This document shows positions 49,317 to 58,135 of a stretch of DNA of 64,000 nt, in pieces (position 1 is the first letter of the stretch; the number at the start of each line of letters is the position of its first letter). The notes below the pieces were generated by a model. That model ran no database searches and was not told where the DNA came from. It saw only the letters and a list, made by a program, of their open reading frames with translations. Both the position numbers and the translations under genes were made by a program. Location: assembly GCA_965224065.1 (NCBI GenBank), contig CBDCYF010000005.1, forward strand, positions 3,906,001 to 3,970,000. Reading direction: 5' to 3'. The stretch comes from JAOTZA01 sp965224065. Lineage in GTDB: Bacteria; Acidobacteriota; Thermoanaerobaculia; Multivoradales; JAHEKO01.

Positions 49317-49766
49317 CTATCGATGGATAGCTCGCAGCTTCAGCGTCCCCGCCTTTTCAAACGACCCATCCTCTTTGACAAAGCCGTGGGTCCCTTGGAA
49401 CGCTCCGTTCTCGACCGTGCCGCTAAAGCGGAACGACGTCTCGGCGCCGTCGTGAGCCGTGCCTTCTAGCGTCCCGGAACTCAGGCTGCCCTCGACGGCG
49501 CCTTGATAGACGTGGGGGACGTCCTCCCACGTGAAGTGGAAGGCCGCCGACCATCGGCCCTCGTCTACGGGCGTCAGGACGGCGGTGAGGTCCCCGCCGC
49601 GGTTGGCGAGGTCCCAGACAAAGGAGCCTTCGAGAGTGGCGGTGCCGCCGCCGCCATCGGCCGCGTCGCAGCCGAGTGCGAAGACGACAACGACGGCGGC
49701 CAGGAGCCCTGCCGCGCCCGTCAGCCGGTGCGGTAGGCCGATTGAGCCGGCGAGAATCCTATTCAG
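49317..49766 (-). CDS. secreted paralogue lacking a standard start codon
   Basis: A 149-codon frame from CTG 49766 to the TAG at 49317-49319. It contains a lipoprotein-type signal (GLLAAVVVVFALGC, Cys33 counted from CTG), then TATLEGSFVWDLANRGGDLTAVLTP, SAAFHFTWEDVPHVYQG, TSFRFSGTVENGAFQGTHGFVKEDG, matching the upstream paralogue at more than half of positions. No ATG, GTG or TTG exists in frame before the signal peptide. CTG 49766 overlaps the paralogue's TAG stop and could be used by coupled translation; otherwise the gene is a decayed copy or has a sequencing error at its start. Function unknown. Confidence 0.6.
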   Translation of the reverse strand: MNRILAGSIGLPHRLTGAAGLLAAVVVVFALGCDAADGGGGTATLEGSFVWDLANRGGDLTAVLTPVDEGRWSAAFHFTWEDVPHVYQGAVEGSLSSGTLEGTAHDGAETSFRFSGTVENGAFQGTHGFVKEDGSFEKAGTLKLRAIHR

Positions 49767-50175
49767 GGTGCGAAAGTGTGAGCGTGCCGAGCTCTCTGAG
49801 CTCGCCGTCTTCGTTCACGTACTGGTGGGTGCCGTTGAAAGTTCCGTCCTCGAACTCACCGCTGAAGCGGAACGAGGCAGGGTGATCGGGGTTGTCGTTT
49901 TCGGCCGCGCCTTCGAGCGGGCCGTCGGAGAGGGTACCGCTGGCGGTCCCGAGGTAGGTGTGAGGCTCGCCTTCCCAGGTGAAGTGGAAGGCCACGGACC
50001 ATTCGTTCTCTCCGTCCGGCGTCAAGACCGCGCTGAGGTCGCCGGTGCGGTCTCCGTCGTCCCGGGCCCAGACAAACGAGCCTTCGAGGGTGACTTCGTC
50101 ATCCGCCACCACGGCACCGGTCCATGCAAAGGCGATCGCGGCGAAAACAAACAGCAGTCGTGTCGTGAGCCTCAT
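49759..50175 (-). CDS. small secreted beta-rich protein
   Basis: 138 residues with a signal peptide (LLFVFAAIAFAWTGAVVA, then DDEVTLEGSF). The mature part is a repeated beta pattern of acidic loops (SFVWARDDGDRTGDLSAVLTP, AFHFTWEGEPHTYLG, ASFRFSGEFEDGTFNGTHQYVNEDGEL) and has no Cys. No family recognised. The downstream gene is its paralogue, so the two form a tandem duplicate. The promoter would be in the gap before 50175. Confidence 0.75.
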   Translation of the reverse strand: MRLTTRLLFVFAAIAFAWTGAVVADDEVTLEGSFVWARDDGDRTGDLSAVLTPDGENEWSVAFHFTWEGEPHTYLGTASGTLSDGPLEGAAENDNPDHPASFRFSGEFEDGTFNGTHQYVNEDGELRELGTLTLSHPE

Positions 50176-50277
50176 TCTTCCTCCTGTAGTCGATCGGTGT
50201 GCTGCGCGCGTTCCCAGTAGATACGCGGGCTCGCTATCATTGTTTCCGCGGCGGACTTTAGCCTGGATTGTTCATGA

Positions 50278-50760
50278 GTGCCAAGACCAATCGATGAGAC
50301 GCCGAACGCAGTGAAAGACCCGGCGCCGCTCGCCCGCACGATCGTGGTCGGCTTGGTATGGAACCGGGAGGGTGAGCTCTTGTTCTGCCGGATGAGTCCC
50401 GATCGCGGCGTGTTCCCCGGTCAATGGGGATTCCCCGGGGGCGGTATCGAGCCGGGGGAGACGATGGAAGCGGCATTGCGCCGGGAGCTACGAGAGGAGC
50501 TCGGCGTCGAGGTGGGGAACATCCGCCCGGCGTTTTTCAAGGACGCTCTGCACAAGAAGACCTTTGCCGACGGTGACGTCCGACCGGTCTACATGATTTT
50601 TCTGCTGTTTCATTGCACGGTCGAAACAGAGGAGCTCAGGCTCAACGACGAGTTCGTCGAGTACTGTTGGGTGGGCGAGAAGGGAGTCGGGCAGTTGGAC
50701 CTCAACGAGGAAACCGTCGACACGCTACGCCGCTTGGGTCCATGGGTCGAGACCCGTTGA
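50278..50760 (+). CDS. nudI: NUDIX hydrolase, NudI-like nucleoside triphosphatase
   Basis: 160 residues from GTG 50278; GTG 50311 is an alternative near the first conserved strand (RTIVVGLVW). NUDIX box is GFPGGGIEPGETMEAALRRE followed by LREELGV, complete with catalytic Glu residues. The extra signatures RGVFPGQWGFPGG, KKTFADGDVRPVYMIFL and ELRLNDEFVEYCWV, with LDLNEETVDTLRRLG, match NudI, which hydrolyses pyrimidine dNTPs. A housecleaning enzyme; alone in its region. Confidence 0.82.
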   Translation: MPRPIDETPNAVKDPAPLARTIVVGLVWNREGELLFCRMSPDRGVFPGQWGFPGGGIEPGETMEAALRRELREELGVEVGNIRPAFFKDALHKKTFADGDVRPVYMIFLLFHCTVETEELRLNDEFVEYCWVGEKGVGQLDLNEETVDTLRRLGPWVETR

Positions 50761-50785
50761 CCAGGAGACCGACGAGGAGACCGTT

Positions 50786-51241
50786 ATGGCCTGGAAGATG
50801 AAATCGACCAAGTCTTGGGTCGCCAAGCTGCGGCCGGATCTCGAGCCCAAGATTGTCCACTCGGGGCGCACCGGTGAACGGATGCTGGTGGCGACCCCGC
50901 TGATGGTTGCCGAGGAGATCCGCAAGGTTCGCAAGGGCCGTTTGACGACCCCGAAAAGGATTCGCGAGCGTCTGGCAGACCGGACCGGCGCCGAGTCGGC
51001 CTGCGCGATGACGACCGGGATTTTCTTGAGCATCCTGGCCGGGGCCGCCGAGGAGCAGCTCACCGAGGGCAAGCGGCCGGTGGCGCCCTATTGGCGGGTT
51101 GTGGAGGAAGACGGATCGCTGCGGGCCAAGAACCCGGCGGGCCCCGCGATCCAGGCGAAGCGCTTGCGCGCCGAAGGGCACCGGGTGCGCAAACAGCCGG
51201 GCCGCGAGACCTGGAAGGTCCAAGGCGTCCGCGGCACGTAG
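50786..51241 (+). CDS. MGMT-like (alkyltransferase-fold) protein without the active-site Cys
   Basis: 151 residues starting at ATG 50786 behind CGAGGAGACC. Resembles a small MGMT/ATL group with TPLMVAEEIRKVRKGRLTT, IRERLADRTGAESACAMTTGIFLSILAGAAEE, and PYWRVVEEDGSLRAKNP, then QAKRLRAEGHRV. The canonical PCHR motif of O6-methylguanine methyltransferases is absent; the reading AMTTGIF occupies that place, so it likely binds altered DNA bases without repairing them, or has another function. Follows the NUDIX gene by 25 bp and may be co-transcribed. Confidence 0.7.
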   Translation: MAWKMKSTKSWVAKLRPDLEPKIVHSGRTGERMLVATPLMVAEEIRKVRKGRLTTPKRIRERLADRTGAESACAMTTGIFLSILAGAAEEQLTEGKRPVAPYWRVVEEDGSLRAKNPAGPAIQAKRLRAEGHRVRKQPGRETWKVQGVRGT

Positions 51242-51271
51242 GCGCCTCACGGAGCTTCCCATGAGCGTCTT

Positions 51272-51667
51272 ATGAAGTGGATCGGCGTAGCAGTCCTGAT
51301 CCTGGCGAACCTGACGCTCTTGAGCTTTGGTGGCGCGCTGCTGGCCTTCTGGCCCCACTGGCAGACCATCGCTATCGCCGCCGGGCTGCTTACGGTCGCC
51401 GCCACCAATTTTGTCGTGGCTGCTCGCTTGGGCTTCGGAAGGTTCCAAGCCTCCAGGGATTCGAAGTGGGAGAGGCTCGCGCAGACGCTGAACGTCTTGC
51501 TCGCGCTCGCCGGGTTGGCCGGTCTGCTGCTCTCGTTCGATCTGTGGATCCTGAGCAGTCAGGAAATCGCCGCGAGCCTGGCGCTGCTGCTGCCGCCGCT
51601 GGCGAGTTGGCTGGTGATCCGCAGGACCCGGGCGCCTCGAGGCGACCCTTCGAGCTCGAGCGGGTAG
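51272..51667 (+). CDS. small membrane protein, unknown function
   Basis: 131 residues with four hydrophobic segments (VAVLILANLTLLSFGGALLAF, IAIAAGLLTVAATNFVVAA, LNVLLALAGLAGLLLSF, EIAASLALLLPPLASWLVI) and a Ser-rich tail. Starts 30 bp after the MGMT-like gene. No family recognised. Confidence 0.6.
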   Translation: MKWIGVAVLILANLTLLSFGGALLAFWPHWQTIAIAAGLLTVAATNFVVAARLGFGRFQASRDSKWERLAQTLNVLLALAGLAGLLLSFDLWILSSQEIAASLALLLPPLASWLVIRRTRAPRGDPSSSSG

Positions 51668-51677
51668 ACGCGAGCTC

Positions 51678-52136
51678 TCAGGCGGCGGTGGCGCTCGGCG
51701 ATCGGTCGCGACCCCCGAGACAGACGCCCACCGCCCCGACGATCGGGATCACCCAGTTGTACCAGGCAGGCGGCACGGCGTAGTGACCGGCCTCGAAGAA
51801 ACTCATCTCCGCGACCGGTTTTTCGGCCGTGGGGATCTCTTCAGTGGAGAAGTGCGCCGCCAGGGCGAGACCGATCCCGAGAGCCAGAATGATGCCGATC
51901 AGGATCTTGACCGCTCCGTACGAGCGGCCGAGCTTGAGGGCGACCCAGCCGCCGAGCATGGCGGTGAGAAACCCGAGAACCACATTGATGGTGATCCACA
52001 ACCCGGATGGGTGTGGCCCCTCGCCCGCAAACGCACCCTGTCCACCGAGGATGGCCCAGGCGACGCCGATTCCGGCCATCACACCAACGACCATGACGAA
52101 GTAACCGACGATCGCTGCCAGGATGTTTCTCAGCAT
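51678..52136 (-). CDS. four-helix membrane protein, unknown function
   Basis: 152 residues; about four membrane segments (ILAAIVGYFVMVVGVMAGIGVAWAI, LWITINVVLGFLTAMLGGWVALKL, AVKILIGIILALGIGLALAA, YNWVIPIVGAVGVCLGG) with a conserved-looking GGWVALKLGRSYGAVK. Resembles small Acidobacteria-type membrane proteins of unknown role. Convergent with the previous gene, 10 bp apart. The stretch of about 120 bp to the next gene is featureless. Confidence 0.65.
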   Translation of the reverse strand: MLRNILAAIVGYFVMVVGVMAGIGVAWAILGGQGAFAGEGPHPSGLWITINVVLGFLTAMLGGWVALKLGRSYGAVKILIGIILALGIGLALAAHFSTEEIPTAEKPVAEMSFFEAGHYAVPPAWYNWVIPIVGAVGVCLGGRDRSPSATAA

Positions 52137-52253
52137 GGCTCCCCCTTTTCCACGAGTCTCGAGCGGAGGTCAGCGTACCACCGGGGGCACCGGAGCACGG
52201 GAGCACGGGGGCAGGGGAGATCGCTGACGCCGATCGGATACACAGAAAGCCGT

Positions 52254-53282
52254 TTAGACCGGTTGCGCCCGGAGGCGGGCGAGCACGTGCTCGAGTTGTG
52301 GCGGTCCGTCTTGCTGGAACTGTCGCACCGCGCTGTGGGTCTGTTTCCGGATCTTGCGACGGCGTCCTTCGAGCTCGGCCAGCAGCCGGTCGGTGGCGCT
52401 CGCCAGGTCGGTCCCGGCCGGCGTCCCAGCCGAAGTCTCGACCGAAGTCTCAACCGAACGACGCAGCTTCGCCTCGTGCACCACGAGGTCGTTGAAGGTG
52501 CCGAGGACATCCTGGAGACGCTTGAGCGAGGTGATCAGCTCTTCGATTTCGCCCCCCGGCGTCAGCGAGCGCGAAAACTCGAGCGCGTAGCGGAGCTTCT
52601 TGCATCGAATCCTGAGTCGATGCACCTTTTTCTCGTTTTTGGCCTTCCCCAGTTTCTCCATCTGCCGGAAGGCCCTGGCTGCCGCCGCCTCGATCGCCGT
52701 CGCGGCCGCTGCGGCGATCGTGCGGTCACATCGACTCTTCGCCAGCTCGTCGATCGAGCGCTGCCATCGTTCGAGATCGCCGCGATAGCGGGGGGTCGCC
52801 AGCCAGTGGCCGAGGGTCGCGTATTCGAGCTCGGCGTCCCGCTCGCATCGCCCCACGGTCTGGGACAAAGCCCTGCGTGTATCCACTGGTAGAGATCGCG
52901 TGTACCCCGGGAGCTCGAGGAGCAGCACGTCGAGGTCGCGCGCCGTTCCGGTTCGTCGCCCGACGTCCCGAAAGAAGCTCTTCGCCCAGGTGAGCGTGGC
53001 GGGGGGAAGTATGTCGCCGAAATGCGAAAGAGCGGAGCGGGTGCGCCGGACGGCGACCCGGTAGTCGTGCAAATACATCTCGCTGAGACGGCTCGCCAGA
53101 CCCCGCTCGGTGGCCCGCATGATGTCGAGGAGATGCTGAAAGAGCGCCACCAGTGCTTGGCTCGCGGACATCTCGGGATCGAGCGAGAGACGCACCGCAG
53201 ACGAATAGTTTTTCGCCCGCGAGGCCTCTCCGATCTGCCGGCGCTCGGACGGGTGGATCAGTTCCTCGGGAGAGGTTCGCAT
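52254..53282 (-). CDS. CHAD domain protein
   Basis: 342 residues from ATG 53282; the longer frame upstream is unlikely. Conserved histidine-alpha-helical domain with YLHDYRVAVRRTRSALSHFGDI and KVHRLRIRCKKLRYALEFS: the two His/Arg/Lys helices that bind polyphosphate in related CHAD proteins. All-helical, basic, cytoplasmic. CHAD often accompanies polyphosphate-related enzymes (CYTH, polyphosphate kinases), but no such gene is adjacent here. A 40-base gap separates it from the 2TM gene upstream. Confidence 0.9.
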   Translation of the reverse strand: MRTSPEELIHPSERRQIGEASRAKNYSSAVRLSLDPEMSASQALVALFQHLLDIMRATERGLASRLSEMYLHDYRVAVRRTRSALSHFGDILPPATLTWAKSFFRDVGRRTGTARDLDVLLLELPGYTRSLPVDTRRALSQTVGRCERDAELEYATLGHWLATPRYRGDLERWQRSIDELAKSRCDRTIAAAAATAIEAAAARAFRQMEKLGKAKNEKKVHRLRIRCKKLRYALEFSRSLTPGGEIEELITSLKRLQDVLGTFNDLVVHEAKLRRSVETSVETSAGTPAGTDLASATDRLLAELEGRRRKIRKQTHSAVRQFQQDGPPQLEHVLARLRAQPV

Positions 53283-53325
53283 CCGGCAGGGGACCCTACC
53301 AGACACGTGTGACGGCCGTGGGCCG

Positions 53326-53559
53326 TCAGGCGGCGCTGGCCGTTCTCTTGGTGATGTAAGCGACAAAGGCGGCGAGACCGCCCATGACGACGATCGCCGT
53401 CATCACCCGAACCAGGCTGATCACCCACGCGATGCCGATGCCGAGGGCGGGCCATTGGACCCACCATTCGCCGGGTGAAGTCATGACGTTGATCACCGCC
53501 AGCATGGCGATCACCGCGGGGCCTATGAACAGAAACCTGAGGGCTCGTAGCGTGCGCAT
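53326..53559 (-). CDS. 2TM-domain-like small membrane protein
   Basis: 77 residues from ATG 53559, preceded by GAGGAGG at a 4-base spacer. Three hydrophobic segments (FLFIGPAVIAMLAVINVM, WWVQWPALGIGIAWVISLV, MTAIVVMGGLAAFVAYI), with the WWVQWPALGIGIAW pattern of 2TM-domain proteins. Role unknown. Confidence 0.7.
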   Translation of the reverse strand: MRTLRALRFLFIGPAVIAMLAVINVMTSPGEWWVQWPALGIGIAWVISLVRVMTAIVVMGGLAAFVAYITKRTASAA

Positions 53560-53603
53560 GATTCCTCCTCTAGGAGGTGCTACGAAACGCCGGCGGCGCG
53601 GTT

Positions 53604-55829
53604 TCACTCCGAATCGGCGCTCCGCACCAGGTGCCGGTCGAAAAATTCGGTCATGCGCTCGAAGAAGTGGCGGGAGTCGATCCCTCGGAAACCGTGCTTT
53701 TGGCGTGGATGGATGGCGTCTTCGAACGCCACGCCGGCGTCGATGAGCTTTCGCGCCATCGCGATGGTGTTCTGCGGGTGGACGTTGTCGTCGCCGGTTC
53801 CGTGGACGATCAATAGCTCGTCTTCGAGCTCGCCGGCGTAGGTAATCGCCGACGAATCGTGGTAGCCATCCGGGTTGTCCTCCGGATGATCGAGATAGCG
53901 CTCGGTCCAGATAGTGTCGTAGAAGTGCCAATCGGTCACCGGGGCTCCCGAGACCCCGGCTTGCCAGGTGCCGGGGCTGTTGAGCATCGAGTAGAGGGTG
54001 TTGGAGCCACCACCCGACCAGCCCCACAAGCCAATGCGGTCGGTGTCGACGTAATCCAGGCTCTCGAGATAGCTCACTCCCGCGAGCTGGGCCGCCAGGT
54101 TCACTTCTCCGAAGCGACGGTGGAGAAGATCGGCACCGTGTTTGCCGAAGAAGTTCGAGCCGCGGTTGTCGACCATCAGCACGACATAGCCGCGTTGTGC
54201 CAGCATCTTGTGCCACAGTCCCCGCGTGCCGGCCCAACGTTCGGCCACCACCTGGGAAGCCGGCCCCCCGTAGTGGTACATCACCGCCGGGTACTCGCGG
54301 CCCGGGTCGAAGTCCGAAGGGTGGAGCATCGCCGCCGGCAGCCCGTCGCCGTCGGGATTCTCGATAGAAAAGAATTTCCACTTGGGCAGCGCGTCCGCAT
54401 CGAAGGGCGGGGGCCAGCTCGGCAGCCGGGAGAGCAGACCGCCGTCGGGCCGGACGACAAAGCGCTCGGTCGGCTGGTCGGCCGCGCTGCGAGAGATCAC
54501 GCTGTAACCGGTCCTGGGCGCCACCAGCGCGCGGTTCCAGCCGGTGTCGTGCCCCAGCCGGCCGGCCGCGGTGCCGTCCACGGGCTGCCGAAACAGTAAG
54601 CTGTGGAGCGCACCCATCGGCGTGGTCTCGTGACCGGTAACGACGACCTCGCCGCGCTCGGTCAGCGCCTCGACCCGGGTGACGGTCCAGCCCTCGGGTG
54701 TCAGATCCCGGACCAGCTCGCCCTCGGGCGAGTAGAGATACAGGCGGCTCCAGCCGCTTTTCTCCGAGGTCCACAGAAAGCGGTTGTCCTCCAGAAAGCG
54801 CAGGTCTTTTGTCACGTTGACCCAGGTGTCGGAGGTTTCGGTGTGGAGAGTCGAACAGTCACCTTCGGCCGGATCGCAGAGCAGCAGATCGAGCCGGTCC
54901 TGGTCGCGATTGAGTCGCTGGATCGCCACACGATCGCCGCTGGGCCTCCAGTCGACCCGAGCCAGATAGACGTCGGGGTCATCGGGATTGGTGTCCAGCC
55001 AGGTCGTCTCTCCGCTGGCGAGTTCCAGAACACCGACCTTGACGATCGGGTTCTCTTCTCCGGCCTTTGGGTATTTTTGCCACTCGACGGTGGGGTATTG
55101 CGTAGTGAAGTCGACCAGCGGGTAACTCTTCACGTGCCGGTCGTCGAAGCGGTAATAGGCGATGTGCGTGCCTTGGGGGCTCCACCAGAAACCGGTGGCG
55201 TTGCGGCCCCAGATCTCTTCCCAGTAGACCCAATCGGTCGTCCCGTTGAGGATCTGGTTCTCGCTGCCGTCGGTGGTCAGGGCCCGCTCCTCGCCGCTCG
55301 AGACCTCCAGCAGCACGAGGTTGTCGTCGCGAACAAACGCGATGTGCCGACCATTGGGTGAGAACTTCGGATCTTTCTCCTTTGCTTCGGTCCTGGTGAG
55401 CCGTCGCAACTCGTTTGAGCCGAGATCGATCAGGTAGAGATCGTCCGAGGCGACCACGAGCAGTCCGCGTCCGTCCGGAGACCAGTGGAGAGCCGAGGCG
55501 GTTTCGATGCCGTGCTCCGCGCGATCACCGAGCTCGAGGACCTGCCGTCTCCCTCCGGTGGAGACGTCGTGGACCCAGAGCCCCGTGGTTTCGTTCTCTT
55601 CCCATTGGTAGGCGAGCCTCTTGCCGTCGGGGCCCCAGGTTGTGTGCCGAGGCGAGCGTCCGCTCGGATCGGGACCAAAAACGAGATCGAAGGTCAATCG
55701 AGACGGCGCCATCTCGCTTACGGCCGGGTCGCCGCCGCCTGCTGAGGAGGATGCCGCGGACAGGAGTGCAAGAGCGAGCAGCGAGGCGTGCACCGAAAAG
55801 ACACGGGTGATTCGGCGGGCAGACATCAT
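53604..55829 (-). CDS. secreted S9 family prolyl oligopeptidase (DPP IV-like)
   Basis: 741 residues. ATG 55829 or 55826 follow GGAGG closely; a signal peptide (RVFSVHASLLALALLSAAS) comes next. The N-terminal 450 residues form a beta-propeller typical of DPP IV (WSPDGRGLLVVASDDLYLIDLGS, PKFSPNGRHIAFVRDDNLVLLEVSSGE). The C-terminal hydrolase domain has nucleophile Ser605 (GWSGGGSN), Asp in HGTGDDNVHP and His in KHGFRG. Such enzymes cut dipeptides from Pro-containing peptides outside the cytoplasm, fitting a proteinaceous diet. Confidence 0.93.
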   Translation of the reverse strand: MMSARRITRVFSVHASLLALALLSAASSSAGGGDPAVSEMAPSRLTFDLVFGPDPSGRSPRHTTWGPDGKRLAYQWEENETTGLWVHDVSTGGRRQVLELGDRAEHGIETASALHWSPDGRGLLVVASDDLYLIDLGSNELRRLTRTEAKEKDPKFSPNGRHIAFVRDDNLVLLEVSSGEERALTTDGSENQILNGTTDWVYWEEIWGRNATGFWWSPQGTHIAYYRFDDRHVKSYPLVDFTTQYPTVEWQKYPKAGEENPIVKVGVLELASGETTWLDTNPDDPDVYLARVDWRPSGDRVAIQRLNRDQDRLDLLLCDPAEGDCSTLHTETSDTWVNVTKDLRFLEDNRFLWTSEKSGWSRLYLYSPEGELVRDLTPEGWTVTRVEALTERGEVVVTGHETTPMGALHSLLFRQPVDGTAAGRLGHDTGWNRALVAPRTGYSVISRSAADQPTERFVVRPDGGLLSRLPSWPPPFDADALPKWKFFSIENPDGDGLPAAMLHPSDFDPGREYPAVMYHYGGPASQVVAERWAGTRGLWHKMLAQRGYVVLMVDNRGSNFFGKHGADLLHRRFGEVNLAAQLAGVSYLESLDYVDTDRIGLWGWSGGGSNTLYSMLNSPGTWQAGVSGAPVTDWHFYDTIWTERYLDHPEDNPDGYHDSSAITYAGELEDELLIVHGTGDDNVHPQNTIAMARKLIDAGVAFEDAIHPRQKHGFRGIDSRHFFERMTEFFDRHLVRSADSE

Positions 55830-55964
55830 GATGACCTCCGGGGTCTCGAGAGCGGGGACGCGTCGGACTCGGCGGATTGTACAAGCTCTTTTGGTGGTAG
55901 CCTCGTTTTCGCCAATACAGGGCACGAGCCACCAAAACACTGCGTGGCGTCAGCCGGAGGAGAC

Positions 55965-57836
55965 ATGGGTTTTAGCGTCTGGGAACGGGTTCTGCTCGTC
56001 ATCGTGGTGCTTGTGGTGGCGGCGTTTTTTGTGCGCGATCTGGCACCGCGAATGCGGTTTGTCCTCGCCGGCAAGTCGGACCGCCCGCGCACCGACCGGC
56101 TGGGCTCGCGGATCTGGACCGCGTTCAAGGAAGTGATCTTCCAGACCCGGGTGATCGGTGGCCGGCCGGTGGCCGGTTTTCTTCACGCGCTGGTGTTTCT
56201 CGGCTTTGTCTGTTTTGGCCTGGAGACGATCGACCACTTTCTCGAGCCGTTCCACCTGCCGTTTCTGACCGCGATCTTCGGCGACGGCCTGGCGACCTTT
56301 CAGAAGTTTCTTGCGGTGGTCGCGGTACTGGTGTCGATCGGCATTCTGGGTCTGGCGTTCCGCCGGTTCGTGATGGTCAAGATCTCGCCCGACCCCAAGT
56401 CGTGGAGCTCGGGCCTGGTGGCTCTGATTATCTTTCTTTTGATGGTCACGTACTTGAACGGCATCGCAGCTCATCCGGTGGCGGAGAAGGTCAATTGGTG
56501 GCTCCATGCCGTGCTGATCCTGATCTTCCCCGCGCTGATCCTGCGCTCGAAGCACTTCCACCTGTTGCTGTCGCCCTTCGACATCTTCTACCGCACCCAT
56601 CGGCTGGGGGACTTTCTGCCGCTCGAGCTGGACGAAGAGGCGTTGATGGAGTCGGAAGAGGAGATCTCACTGGGGCTCGAGTCGATGGCCGACGCGCCCT
56701 GGAAAATGCGGTTGGATTTCTTGACCTGTGTCGAGTGCAAGCGCTGCACCGAACAGTGTCCGGCGTGGAACTCGGGTCAGGAGCTCAACCCGCGCGGTTT
56801 TGTGCTGGCCGGGCGCTCGATGATGGGGCGCGACGGCACCGAACATCCGGTGGTCGGCAACGTGATCAGCGAGACGGCGCTGGGGCAGTGTACGAGCTGC
56901 GGCGCCTGCGAAGCGATCTGCCCGGTGGGAATCGAACATCTGCAGGTGCTGATGGGAGCCAAGCGGGCGCAGACCCTGGCGAGCGGCAAGGGGATGGTAG
57001 CGGGCGATTTTCTGCAGGCCGTGGAGCGCTTTGGCAACCCGTTCAAAAAGTCCAAAAGCCAGCGCAAGACGCTGGTAGAGGAGCTGCAGATCCCCGCCTA
57101 CGAGAAGGGCAAGACCGAGTACGCGCTCTGGCTCGGCTGTGTCTGGACCTACAACGACGACGCCAGGAGCAGTCTGGCGGCGCTGGTGGACGTCCTGGAC
57201 CGAGCGGGCGTGAGCTACGGGGTGCTGGCAAACGAGGCCTGCAGCGGGCACCATTCGCGCCGCCAGGGCGAAGAGCTGCAGTTTCAGACGCTGGCGGCCG
57301 AGAACATCACCGCCTTCCAGGACCAGGGTGTCCAGAAGGTGCTGACCGGGTGTCCGCACTGTTTTCACACCTTTCGTCGCGAGTACCCGACACTCGAAAA
57401 AGAATTCTCCGTCGAAACGGTCCATCACTCCGAGCTGCTGGCCGATCTGGTGCGCGACGGCACGATCTCGCTCGAGACGAACGGTGACGGCGCCCAGCGG
57501 ATCACGTTTCACGATCCCTGCTATCTGGGGCGCTACGAGGGGGTGTTCGATGCTCCTCGCGACGTCATCCGCGATGCGGGCTTCGACCTGATCGAGCTGG
57601 GGCGTAGCCGCAAGCGCTCGTTCTGCTGCGGTGGCGGCAGCGCCGGGTTTGTGCGCGAGCAGGAAGTCGAGACGCGGGTCGACCAGGAGCGTAAGCGGGA
57701 GATCTCCGAATCGGGGGCGGACGTGCTGGTCACCGGCTGTCCCGAGTGCAAGATGATGCTCGCCGGCGCAGCGCAGGAGACCGTGGATCTCGCCGAGCTG
57801 GTGGCGCGCACGTCGCAGGCAGCCGAGCGATCGTGA
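55965..57836 (+). CDS. membrane Fe-S oxidoreductase of the HdrD/GlpC type
   Basis: 623 residues from ATG 55965 with CGGAGGAG just upstream. N-terminal five to six membrane helices (1-220) resembling a heme-binding b-type membrane domain, then two 4Fe-4S motifs (CVECKRCTEQCP, CTSCGACEAICPVG) and two CCG domains (ALWLGCVWTY, then HHSRR and TGCPHC, and SFCCGGG and TGCPECK). This fused layout occurs in electron-transfer complexes that pass electrons from flavoproteins to quinone or to thiol partners. No ETF gene is beside it. Its TGA is overlapped by GTG of the NrtS-like gene. Confidence 0.85.
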   Translation: MGFSVWERVLLVIVVLVVAAFFVRDLAPRMRFVLAGKSDRPRTDRLGSRIWTAFKEVIFQTRVIGGRPVAGFLHALVFLGFVCFGLETIDHFLEPFHLPFLTAIFGDGLATFQKFLAVVAVLVSIGILGLAFRRFVMVKISPDPKSWSSGLVALIIFLLMVTYLNGIAAHPVAEKVNWWLHAVLILIFPALILRSKHFHLLLSPFDIFYRTHRLGDFLPLELDEEALMESEEEISLGLESMADAPWKMRLDFLTCVECKRCTEQCPAWNSGQELNPRGFVLAGRSMMGRDGTEHPVVGNVISETALGQCTSCGACEAICPVGIEHLQVLMGAKRAQTLASGKGMVAGDFLQAVERFGNPFKKSKSQRKTLVEELQIPAYEKGKTEYALWLGCVWTYNDDARSSLAALVDVLDRAGVSYGVLANEACSGHHSRRQGEELQFQTLAAENITAFQDQGVQKVLTGCPHCFHTFRREYPTLEKEFSVETVHHSELLADLVRDGTISLETNGDGAQRITFHDPCYLGRYEGVFDAPRDVIRDAGFDLIELGRSRKRSFCCGGGSAGFVREQEVETRVDQERKREISESGADVLVTGCPECKMMLAGAAQETVDLAELVARTSQAAERS

Positions 57837-58087
57837 GCCGGCAGAGTTTTCTCCGGCTGGCGCTGGCTCCGACTGTCGTGCGGAGGGCGTTTGGTTACGC
57901 GGTGGTGGTGGGCGCCATCTTGATCGCCATCAATCACGGCGACGCCCTGTTGCGGGGCGAGATGAGTCGAGCGAGGCTTTTGAAGATGGCCCTCACGGTC
58001 TTCGTCCCCTACGCGGTCTCCACTCTCTCGAGTGTCGGGGCGACCCGCGAATCGATTCGGCAAGAGGGCGCCCGGGTCTCCGAGTGA
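57833..58087 (+). CDS. NrtS-like small membrane protein (nitrate/nitrite transporter family)
   Basis: 84 residues; GTG 57833 overlaps the previous stop (GTGA). Two membrane helices and a conserved pattern: RRAFGYAVVVGAILIAINHGDALLRGEMSR and VPYAVSTLSSVGATRE, close to NrtS-type proteins described from cyanobacteria as nitrate/nitrite transporters. One copy only here; known systems often use two. Alternatively it is a small accessory subunit of the Fe-S oxidoreductase. About 50 bases separate it from the aroDE gene. Confidence 0.6.
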   Translation: MSRQSFLRLALAPTVVRRAFGYAVVVGAILIAINHGDALLRGEMSRARLLKMALTVFVPYAVSTLSSVGATRESIRQEGARVSE

Positions 58088-58135
58088 GCGCCTCCGAGCC
58101 AGCGCAGGAACCACCGTGACGCCGGGAGCGCAGCG

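Noticed and set aside
53326..54774. 482-residue minus-strand frame ending in a membrane segment
   Set aside because: Only its end (from ATG 53559) is a gene; the rest is a wrong-frame reading of the S9 peptidase.
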